Below are positions 17,567-25,044 of a stretch of DNA of 64,000 nt, piece by piece (the stretch's first letter is position 1; every line of letters starts with the position of its first letter). The position numbers were made by a program, and so were the translations under genes. The stretch spans positions 226,305-290,304 of the forward strand of contig CAIONQ010000163.1 of assembly GCA_903859705.1 (NCBI GenBank). Reading direction: 5' to 3'. Below the pieces are notes generated by a model. That model worked only from the letters and a program-made list of their open reading frames with translations, made no database searches and had not been told where the DNA came from. The DNA comes from an uncultured Chthonomonas sp. GTDB lineage: Bacteria; Armatimonadota; Chthonomonadetes; Chthonomonadales; Chthonomonadaceae.

Positions 17567-20242
17567 TCATTTCGAAACCCTCACCGTGTAATGGGCCGCA
17601 AGTCCGGCCAGGGTCATGGTAGAGTTGATACCGTTGTCTGGAATTAATAAATAGTGCCAGGGCTTGCCACTATTCTGCTTCTCGTGGTCAGAAGCATGTT
17701 TGCACCATCGAACGGCGGCATCGGCCTTTGCAAGCACGTCGGGATCGTTCATAAGATCACTGCGCTTGGGTTCGGCAAGGTACTTTGCTGTGTTCGTCTC
17801 AATAACGAAATCAGGCTCGTAACCGCCATCTCTAAGGTGAATGCGGAATTGGCCCACAGCGGGTTTGAACCACTTTAGCACTTCACAATCATTTTCCAGT
17901 ACCACGCAGAGTCTGCGCTCAGTATCGCTCTGGAATTTCTGAACAGGATAGAGGCACTTCTGAAATCCAGTGAAGGACATGCCACGGATGAGCAGCCTAT
18001 CATCAACAGGATTGCGGAAGTCTCGTGCAGTCTCCGTTTCCAGCGCATCGAAGCTCGTGGATTTGAGAGTAGTAAAGCCCCGAGTAACCTGCACATCGTA
18101 TTCAAACGCTGCAACAAACTGATGGGCCTGCATCTGAGCGTGAACCAGGTCTATTAGGGGTCGCTGGAAACTCAGGATCACCTTTAGAACCTGATCATCA
18201 TCTCCCAGATAAGACTGAAGCTTGCTTACTGCTTGTCCAGCAAGCTTGTAGAGCAGGTCGGAATGGCTGCCATAATCAACATCTGGTTTGTCGATCAGCC
18301 CCCTAACGATGTAGTTTTCCAACCGCTCCTCAACAGCAATTGAGACTCCACCAGCAAGTTTCCATCGCCGTCCTGATGATAGTCCTTCAATAAGCAGATC
18401 CTGGGAAATCGGCGGATAGTTGATGCTGGATGTATCGAGGTCAAAGTCGGAGAAACGGATTACGGTTTCACCTGTTGGCTGCAGCACTATCTTCGGGATG
18501 TCGATGGTAAGCTCAACAACCTTGTTGGTTACCTGTTCAACAATCTGTTCTACGCTTATTTCTGGTTTCGATACCGTTCCATCCAGTGTCTGCTGCGGGA
18601 CAGCGCTGTATGCCATAGCGCGTTTAACTTCCGCAACCAGTTGCGCTCTGACCTCGGGTTTCTTAAGGTCCGCTGAACGCGGCAGATATTCAAACTGCTT
18701 CACTACTTCCACTGCAACCTGAGCGACCTGGCGCTCTTCCTCTGTCTTGAAGCAAAGTGCCTGCGGCGGCGGTTGTTGGCCTGGCACAGAAACCTGCGGT
18801 GTGAAGCCAGGCTGCACCGTCACGGCTACCTTCCGCTCGATAGGAATATCCCGCCCGATTACCACACCTTTTCTGATGATCGAGTTCGGATTTCTGGCAG
18901 CGTCAATTATCGCCTGGAATTTATCGTGAGCCACGATATGCAGCGTGTCCACAGCATCATTGCCAGTGCGTCTGCCGTAAGGCAATCGCAGACCACGACC
19001 AAGCGTCTGTTCCGTAAGGATATCAGCTACAAACCGCCGCAGCGGAACAATGGTGTACAGGTTGGTGACATCCCAGCCTTCGCCAAGCTTATTAACATGG
19101 ATCACGATCTCTGGTGCGCGATCATCGTGAGCCTGCTCAACCACAAGAAGGCGCTCAACGGCATCATCGCGTAGTTCGCCAGACTGGTTTGAATGCACAG
19201 TAATTACTTTATTGGCGTAGCGGCCTTCAAAGAATGCGTCGCTCTTGATCAACGCTTCCAGAGTATCGGCGTGAGCGGTATCCTGGGCTACGACCAGCAT
19301 AAAGGGCCTTACGAGAGGCTTGTCGTTCTGTAGGGCGTAGGTTTCAAGTTCGACCTTTGTGTGTTCGTGAACTCTTACTCCGTCTTCCAGCTTTATTGTT
19401 TCAAGAGCAGCATCGTCGTAATCCTGAGCTCGGAAGTTCTCCTTGGTCACCACGGCAGGTTCTTTGACAAAGCCATCCGTCATTGCTTCGGACAGCGGAT
19501 AGCTGTAGATCACATTCTTGAAATTGGCACCGTTCACGCCAGCGACCTTGGGAGTTGCTGTGAGTTCAAGGCCAAGTATTGGCTTCAGTTCATTGATCGC
19601 TCGTACACCAGCGGATGCACGGTAACGATGGCTCTCGTCCATCAGCATTACGAGATCATCTAAGCTGGCGAGATATTCGAAGTAGCTGGTACCCAGGTAT
19701 TCCGATAAGCGTTTGATCCTTGGTGACGCCCCGCCACGTACCTCGGTGTTGATCTTGGAGATGTTGAATACATTGATGTGCACACCCTCTTCCAGATTGC
19801 GAAACAGGGACTTACCTTTGTCATAGTCGTCGCCAGTGATTACTTCGGGTGGGTTACTGGCAAATTCAGAGATGCCGTGGAACACATACTTCGGGTGGTT
19901 CGGCTGGCTAAACTCAGCAACGAGTTTGTTGTAGATCGTGAGGTTCGGAGCGAGTACAAAGAAGTGTCGCAGGTTATGGACCTGATACAGATAGGAAATG
20001 AACGCACCCATGAGTCTCGTCTTGCCAACGCCAGTAGCCAGGGCGAAGCACAGGGACGGGAAGTCGCGTTCAAAATCGCTTACAGATGTGAATTCAGATT
20101 TTATAATTTCAAGGCAGCTTGCTACATCCTGGTCCTTTGACAACGGCAGGATTTCACCCAGTCTGGCAAGGATTTCCAATGATCGGCGTTGGGGTGGACG
20201 AAGGCTCAGCCTTCCGCTAATGGAGTTGACGGCCTTGTTCAT
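17567..20242 (-). CDS. Type III restriction enzyme, helicase/nuclease (Res) subunit
   Basis: 891 residues, normal for Res. It has an SF2 helicase core: Walker A ATGVGKT at 69-75, Walker B variant DESH at 202-205, ELTATP as motif III, and a motif VI region with EQTLGRGLRLPYGRR. The C-terminal endonuclease shows a PD-(D/E)xK pattern, YEPDFVIETNTAKYLAEPK. In type III systems Res and Mod form a complex that translocates on DNA and cuts between two inverted, unmethylated sites. The start overlaps the stop of the RhuM gene by 4 bases, so the two are translationally coupled. All motifs look intact. Confidence 0.93.
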   Translation of the reverse strand: MNKAVNSISGRLSLRPPQRRSLEILARLGEILPLSKDQDVASCLEIIKSEFTSVSDFERDFPSLCFALATGVGKTRLMGAFISYLYQVHNLRHFFVLAPNLTIYNKLVAEFSQPNHPKYVFHGISEFASNPPEVITGDDYDKGKSLFRNLEEGVHINVFNISKINTEVRGGASPRIKRLSEYLGTSYFEYLASLDDLVMLMDESHRYRASAGVRAINELKPILGLELTATPKVAGVNGANFKNVIYSYPLSEAMTDGFVKEPAVVTKENFRAQDYDDAALETIKLEDGVRVHEHTKVELETYALQNDKPLVRPFMLVVAQDTAHADTLEALIKSDAFFEGRYANKVITVHSNQSGELRDDAVERLLVVEQAHDDRAPEIVIHVNKLGEGWDVTNLYTIVPLRRFVADILTEQTLGRGLRLPYGRRTGNDAVDTLHIVAHDKFQAIIDAARNPNSIIRKGVVIGRDIPIERKVAVTVQPGFTPQVSVPGQQPPPQALCFKTEEERQVAQVAVEVVKQFEYLPRSADLKKPEVRAQLVAEVKRAMAYSAVPQQTLDGTVSKPEISVEQIVEQVTNKVVELTIDIPKIVLQPTGETVIRFSDFDLDTSSINYPPISQDLLIEGLSSGRRWKLAGGVSIAVEERLENYIVRGLIDKPDVDYGSHSDLLYKLAGQAVSKLQSYLGDDDQVLKVILSFQRPLIDLVHAQMQAHQFVAAFEYDVQVTRGFTTLKSTSFDALETETARDFRNPVDDRLLIRGMSFTGFQKCLYPVQKFQSDTERRLCVVLENDCEVLKWFKPAVGQFRIHLRDGGYEPDFVIETNTAKYLAEPKRSDLMNDPDVLAKADAAVRWCKHASDHEKQNSGKPWHYLLIPDNGINSTMTLAGLAAHYTVRVSK

Positions 20243-21267
20243 CGCGTCTCCTCCTGGTCAGTATTGCTCCCCGTCGATCCGCCAGCGATTCGCTTCACTT
20301 CACGCTCGAAATCACTTTCAAAGTTATTGTCCTGGATCACTCTGAATTGGGTAAACTGCTCCTCCGCCAAATGTCGTGCGACCTCCGCCGACACTTTCCC
20401 AGCGTTTGTCAGCACATCGTACTCATTGAACCTGAGGAACGAATCGAGCCTGGTTACCCAATCAGCCATGTTCATGGGTATTTGTCTGGCGGCCTGCCCT
20501 TCTGCATATAGCAGGTACTGTTCCACAATTCGATTGAGCTCCGTTACTTCCTGCTCGATCAAGTAGTTCTTCGCGGTGCCAATGTCGGTCTTAAGGATCT
20601 TACCCTGCGGCGCGTTTTTCCAAGTAGTCAACCCCATGCTTGGCTTGGCAGCGTCGGCACGGTTTGCAATAATTTCAGCGGCAGTCATGCCGCTGACAGC
20701 CCAGTGAAGTTTGTTCTGGACTGTAGCGAAGAAAGTCTTCGTGATTTCCGCCTTTGGGTCATAGTCGATACTGGCCTGCTCGTAAATGTCGGTGATCTTC
20801 AGGTAAAAGCGCCGTTCGCTTGCCCGGATCTCCCGAATACGTTCGATGAGCTCATCGAAGTAGTCCTTACCAAAGCGCCTATTCAGCTTTAGTCGTTCAT
20901 CATCGAGGATGAATCCCTTGATGATGAGCTCCTTAAGCGCGGCTGTGGCCCACATGCGAAATTGCGTTGCTTGCCTCGAGTTAACCCGATAGCCTACGGC
21001 AATGATGGCATCCAAAGAGTAGTGGTCGAGTTCGCGCTCTACGCTTCTTCCGCCTTCATTTTGAACTATTCGGAATTTCCGAATAGTTGAGTTGCGATCC
21101 AGTTCGCCCGTTTCGAATATGGCGCTCAGATGCTCATTCACGGTTGGCACGGTAACGCCGAAAAGCTCTGCAATTCGTCTTTGGACCAGCCAGAGTGTCT
21201 CGTTTTCGAACTGAACTTCGACCTTCGTGGCGCCATCGGGCGATGTATATAGCAGGATCTGGTTCAT
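20239..21267 (-). CDS. RhuM-family protein
   Basis: 342 residues, matching the virulence RhuM family, first named from a Salmonella pathogenicity island and often found in restriction or defence loci. The N-terminal part has a helix-turn-helix-like region (LVQRRIAELFGVTVPTVNEHLSAIF), then the conserved RNSTIRKFRIVQNEGGRSVERELDHY-type block, here near residues 58-83. The middle shows the YDPKAEITKTFFATVQNKLHWA block near 170-190. Biochemical function is not established. It overlaps mod by 4 bases upstream and res by 4 bases downstream, so it is an integral gene of this operon rather than a passenger. Confidence 0.9.
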   Translation of the reverse strand: MNQILLYTSPDGATKVEVQFENETLWLVQRRIAELFGVTVPTVNEHLSAIFETGELDRNSTIRKFRIVQNEGGRSVERELDHYSLDAIIAVGYRVNSRQATQFRMWATAALKELIIKGFILDDERLKLNRRFGKDYFDELIERIREIRASERRFYLKITDIYEQASIDYDPKAEITKTFFATVQNKLHWAVSGMTAAEIIANRADAAKPSMGLTTWKNAPQGKILKTDIGTAKNYLIEQEVTELNRIVEQYLLYAEGQAARQIPMNMADWVTRLDSFLRFNEYDVLTNAGKVSAEVARHLAEEQFTQFRVIQDNNFESDFEREVKRIAGGSTGSNTDQEETR

Positions 21268-22895
21268 ATGTCCAGCCTCCCCTGCGGCGATCCTGCTATG
21301 CTCGGTGATTGATTCCGCACTGGAAGATTCTCAACCTGCAGACTGTAGTCGTCATGACCGAATTCACATCGGGTTAGGATTGCATTTGGTATCTTTGTAA
21401 GTGTTAGGTTTTGGAAGCTATCAGGTTTGCCGTTCCACGCGGAACAGCAGACCAAGAGTGTTCGATTGTCGCCAACCTCTTCGCTCAAATGAGCAAGAGC
21501 TTCATGGGTAAGTGTCTGCGCCGTTACAAAGATGAAATCTGATTCAGTTGAGTGGCCGTGCATCCAATAGGCTTCATCACTTGGAGCATACTCAAAACCC
21601 ATATGCTTACACATCGCTTCTGCCAGCATCTCCGCATTGTAGGCGTCGTTTACTACCCATTGGCGATATTTATCTTGCTTCAACAGCGAAGGCGCAAGCC
21701 TGTAGTATCGGAATCCACCACCGCCATTCCAGTCGACGCTTTTGCTAATTCCACCATCGTCAGATCCGTCAATCACCTTTTTGAGCCTCGGAATGATGTG
21801 GGTGTGGCAATGCTGACCTAGCTCAACCATGATCCAGCGGCGGCGCATCTTATGAGCGACCGCGCCTGTAGTGCCTGAGCCTGCAAAGGAATCAAGGACT
21901 AGATCACCTTTAACAGTTGCCAGTTCCAGAACACGTTTGATGAGCCTCTCTGGTTTTGGTGTATCGAATGGGCTTTCGGGGTTTGCTGCTTTGACTTCCT
22001 CTCTTGCTTCGTGATTGTGACCCACCTCGGTATATAACCAAATTGTTGGTGAGGGTGGTCCTTCTTGACCGATCTCACACAAAAACGTCTTCCTTGAAGG
22101 CGTCGCTTTTCCGTCCGTCCCAAACCAAATCTCATTATTGTCGTCCATCTCATTGAGTTTGTGGGCAGGAAATCGAGGAGACGATCCTCTAGGTGCGGAC
22201 CAGACAACGCCATTTTTGAACGTAAAAGTGAATGCCTGCTCCTTCTCTGATCCAATTCTCTTCGCATATAACGGTGTCGATTTCCAGGGGCCTTTGGGAT
22301 GATTGTCAGGATTGCTGTATCTTGCGTCCATTTCACTGCTTCGTCCAAGTCGATTGGGTCGCCAAGTTGGCTTGTTCTTTGCATAAACCAGAATGTGGTC
22401 GTGATTTTCGGAGAGCCACTTTGCGTCATTTGCCAGTGTGTACTTTTTCTGCCAGATCGCATTGGCGACAAAATTTGTCCGACCGAATATCTCATCACAA
22501 AGAACCTTCAAGTAATGAGCTTCGGTGTCGTCAATTGTGATCCATATCGAACCATCTTCGGCCAGGAGTCTGTAGGAGATTTCCAATCGGTCTCGCATCA
22601 TACCTAACCAGATTGAGTGCTCAATACCATCATCATAATGTTCAAATGCTGATCCCGTATTATATGGTGGGTCTATAAAGATGCATTTTACTTTGCCAGC
22701 AAACTCCTGCTCCAACGCCTTAAGAGCAAGAAGGTTGTCCCCAAATATCAACCGATTATCAAAAATGTCAGCCTCAGTCACTCGTTCGGCAGCGTGATAC
22801 GACAGTGCAGGGTCTTCCAGCAGTATCCTCGGTTCTAATCGAGGGCGCAGCTCTTTACCGATCCAGGTTAGTTCGAGTCTGTTGGGGGTTGGCAT
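21264..22895 (-). CDS. Type III DNA methyltransferase (Mod), beta class
   Basis: 543 residues. Catalytic motif DPPY is at 75-78 and the SAM-binding motif FAGSGTT at 337-343. This order, catalytic before SAM motif, is the beta class of amino-methyltransferases, to which type III Mod proteins (N6-adenine) belong. The stretch between about 150 and 300 should hold the target-recognition region. The C-terminal 150 residues are variable and likely contact Res. It starts 7 bases after the PIN-like toxin gene and overlaps rhuM by 4 bases. The recognition sequence cannot be predicted. Confidence 0.93.
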   Translation of the reverse strand: MPTPNRLELTWIGKELRPRLEPRILLEDPALSYHAAERVTEADIFDNRLIFGDNLLALKALEQEFAGKVKCIFIDPPYNTGSAFEHYDDGIEHSIWLGMMRDRLEISYRLLAEDGSIWITIDDTEAHYLKVLCDEIFGRTNFVANAIWQKKYTLANDAKWLSENHDHILVYAKNKPTWRPNRLGRSSEMDARYSNPDNHPKGPWKSTPLYAKRIGSEKEQAFTFTFKNGVVWSAPRGSSPRFPAHKLNEMDDNNEIWFGTDGKATPSRKTFLCEIGQEGPPSPTIWLYTEVGHNHEAREEVKAANPESPFDTPKPERLIKRVLELATVKGDLVLDSFAGSGTTGAVAHKMRRRWIMVELGQHCHTHIIPRLKKVIDGSDDGGISKSVDWNGGGGFRYYRLAPSLLKQDKYRQWVVNDAYNAEMLAEAMCKHMGFEYAPSDEAYWMHGHSTESDFIFVTAQTLTHEALAHLSEEVGDNRTLLVCCSAWNGKPDSFQNLTLTKIPNAILTRCEFGHDDYSLQVENLPVRNQSPSIAGSPQGRLDI

Positions 22896-22902
22896 GTGGC
22901 GG

Positions 22903-23382
22903 CTAATCCATTAGTTTCATTTGGGAGAGAGGATGCTTGTTTGACGCTGCCTTTGGATTACGCGGCGAAATCGTACGTCTTCGTGGCGGGCGAGCTGTTA
23001 CTTTACCGTCCCATCTGACGAACCGAACCTCGCCTCGTTGCAAATTTGCGGTCTGTGCTTTGATGCCGGGCCAGTATTTCAGCAGCCAGAGCGCCTGGTC
23101 CCAACGTCCTGTTCTCGAAAATCTTGCCGAGAGGAATACTGCACGCGCGCGGGCGTTCAGCAATACGCGAGACACGCTCTCATCGGCCAACTGGTTTCGA
23201 TCCAGAGTAATAAAGATATAGCCGTACTCGGCAGCACGCGGTATCCAGTCCTCGTCCTTCGCGCCGGGTTCGAATTTCTTAACTACGGTATCTAGCCCTT
23301 TTTCTCCGAGGAAACGCAATATACTCACGAGCTTCGGAGAGAAGTTCTCGTCGAACAGATATCCTATGCTGCCTTCAGCCAT
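22903..23382 (-). CDS. DUF5615/PIN-like protein, probable toxin (VapC45-like)
   Basis: 159 residues. The N-terminal GYLFDENFSPKL (Asp11, Glu12), the internal KDEDW (43-46) and the ITLDRNQ segment (Asp61) match the DUF5615 PIN-like fold, whose acidic residues are thought to bind metal for RNA cleavage. The C-terminal tail, after about residue 125, is basic (KVTARPPRRR). It overlaps the upstream DUF433-type gene by 19 bases, the usual antitoxin-then-toxin arrangement, as in mycobacterial VapBC45. It is followed after 7 bases by mod. Toxicity is inferred from family and arrangement only. Confidence 0.8.
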   Translation of the reverse strand: MAEGSIGYLFDENFSPKLVSILRFLGEKGLDTVVKKFEPGAKDEDWIPRAAEYGYIFITLDRNQLADESVSRVLLNARARAVFLSARFSRTGRWDQALWLLKYWPGIKAQTANLQRGEVRFVRWDGKVTARPPRRRTISPRNPKAASNKHPLSQMKLMD

Positions 23383-24056
23383 GTTTCCTCGAAGTTGATC
23401 GCGTCGCGGACCGCTTCGGCAGGGACTTCATACCAATCGGCAACAGCGGCAATATCTTTTTCGGCCTTAAAAGCCTTGTATAGAATCTCAGTCCGGACTC
23501 CCGTCCGGACCTCGATCGGTGCGCCAAAGGCACGGTGACGATCGAGAACAACCAGATGCTCACGGCCCATAGGCCACCATTTTTCAGCCAGACCGTCAGC
23601 GTCAACGTCGATATCTTTAAAGAATTCATCAGCAAATGCAAAGACTTGCTGACAGGTTGCAACCTGCCGATATTGCGCGCCGGCGTCGAGCAAAAGTTGG
23701 CAGCCGTCTGTCTTTATACGGTTGAGTGCGAAGGGGTAAACAGTGCTCCATTCGTCCCTGAGTTTCTGCGCAGCCGCGCGTATTTCAGAGAGTTTAACGC
23801 CACAACGGTCGAACTCTCGGACGAAGCAGAGTTCAATCAGCTCGTAAAATGTCAAGAGGCCGGGCTCGGAGTTGGTCCGGTCAATAACGGGTGGCAACAC
23901 TCTTACAGTATCTGTGGCCGCTATCGCGTATCTGTGGCCATCGGCCCATCGGCGCACGCTACCCGGCGCCGCCTTGATTAGGCGTGCCGCCTCAGCCATC
24001 GTGTAGATGCCGGTGCCGATGCCAGGAGGGGCTGGTTGTTTGGCTGTCGTGTTCAC
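23364..24056 (-). CDS. DUF433-domain protein with HTH, probable antitoxin (VapB45-like)
   Basis: 230 residues from a GTG start with AAGAGG six bases upstream. Residues about 17-40 (YTMAEAARLIKAAPGSVRRW) are a MerR/Xis-like helix-turn-helix. The C-terminal residues about 185-228 (TEILYKAFKAEKDIAAVADWYEV, then EAVRDAINFEE) match the DUF433 dimer/DNA-binding module. This architecture is that of VapB45-type antitoxins, which repress their own operon and neutralise a PIN-like partner. It is the first gene of the five-gene operon. The inverted repeat at 24096-24116 just upstream is a candidate operator. Confidence 0.78.
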   Translation of the reverse strand: MNTTAKQPAPPGIGTGIYTMAEAARLIKAAPGSVRRWADGHRYAIAATDTVRVLPPVIDRTNSEPGLLTFYELIELCFVREFDRCGVKLSEIRAAAQKLRDEWSTVYPFALNRIKTDGCQLLLDAGAQYRQVATCQQVFAFADEFFKDIDVDADGLAEKWWPMGREHLVVLDRHRAFGAPIEVRTGVRTEILYKAFKAEKDIAAVADWYEVPAEAVRDAINFEETWLKAA

Positions 24057-24526
24057 TATTGCCTCTTCTTAAGACGCCATTGATGAGAATTGTACATAGA
24101 GTATACCAATCTCTATCGTATTCACATGTGCGTTGGGACCAGCGCAAGTCACTGCATTAGATGTGAAGCAATGGTGCGTCGCGGCAACATTCGCCATCAA
24201 TATGATAACACGGCTGCCGCACCTCATTCTGTTCGTGCGAGTGAGTTCTGGCTTTGCCATGCTCGCTCGACGTTACTCCGGACATCCTTATGGCGATCAT
24301 TCTTGCGTTGCCTTTTTAGGTACTATTAAGATATCGACCTGTCACCGCCTAAGTTGCTTCTACATTTCGGCGCGATGTTCCCGTTTCCGGTTTATTCGGC
24401 GCATGTGATTGCGGTACAAGCAGGTATAGGCAGTACAAATCAAACAATAGGTATAGCGATTATCTATCTGTTTCAACGGTCGAGGCTACGAGCCAAGCGC
24501 GTAGCAGATGCAAAGAGGGCTGCCTT
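24057..24526. other. Intergenic region upstream of the restriction operon
   Basis: About 470 bases between the divergent operon start at 24056 and the small plus-strand gene at 24527. The left 60 bases hold the probable operator and promoter. The remainder contains only short frames without ribosome-binding sites; I see no RNA gene or repeat. Confidence 0.5.
24096..24116 (-). promoter_or_regulatory. Inverted-repeat operator candidate over a -10 box
   Basis: ATAGAG (24096-24101) and CTCTAT (24111-24116) form a 6-bp inverted repeat with a 9-base spacer, 40-60 bases before the antitoxin gene start. On the minus strand the repeat covers TATACT, a fair -10 hexamer. This is where an autoregulating HTH antitoxin would bind. 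No good -35 box is evident. Confidence 0.45.
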
Positions 24527-24991
24527 TTGAAAAAACACGAGCACGTCGTAAAGGGGGGCAGCGGCAAGAATGCCGCGCTCCTGGTTCTGTTTCCGTGGCT
24601 GAAGCACTGGGGATCCGGCGAGCGCAACCATGACATTGAGGGCACGTACACTGTGGTGGAGCCTGACGGGTACACAGATACAGTTGCCTATCGTTGGAAC
24701 ATCTCCGCTCGCTCTGTGGGCGAGGCAAGAAAGATCGCTGCGTCGATCGTAGAAACAAGCCGTAATACGGGTGTCTACCCAAAGGCCACGACTGTTACGC
24801 CTGACGAACTCCTGGATTGGGTTAACAAGGCGGTTCAGGCATATGTTCGGAACCAACATAAGGAAAGGTGTCTTGCCCATAGGCAGAAAAAGCGCGACGC
24901 GGCGGGGTTGGTGGAGCGGTCCGAAAAGCGTAATGCTTGGTTGGCAGCATTCCGAGGCGGTACAGAACGCGATGATTTCAGCAAAAAATAG
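24527..24991 (+). CDS. Hypothetical protein
   Basis: 154 residues from a TTG start, with AGAGGG upstream. The composition is soluble and charged; the C-terminal third is a long basic helix (KERCLAHRQKKRDAAGLVERSEKR region). No known domain is recognised. It is convergent with the SNF2 gene and divergent from the restriction operon, so it interrupts what would otherwise be one minus-strand cluster. A long frame on the opposite strand (24473-25060) is richer in Cys, Pro and Arg and looks like its shadow. Confidence 0.5.
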   Translation: MKKHEHVVKGGSGKNAALLVLFPWLKHWGSGERNHDIEGTYTVVEPDGYTDTVAYRWNISARSVGEARKIAASIVETSRNTGVYPKATTVTPDELLDWVNKAVQAYVRNQHKERCLAHRQKKRDAAGLVERSEKRNAWLAAFRGGTERDDFSKK

Positions 24992-25044
24992 AGGGTTCTG
25001 TGAAGGCACGCTGACCTGGCGTGCTGCTATGTGGCGCACGATCG

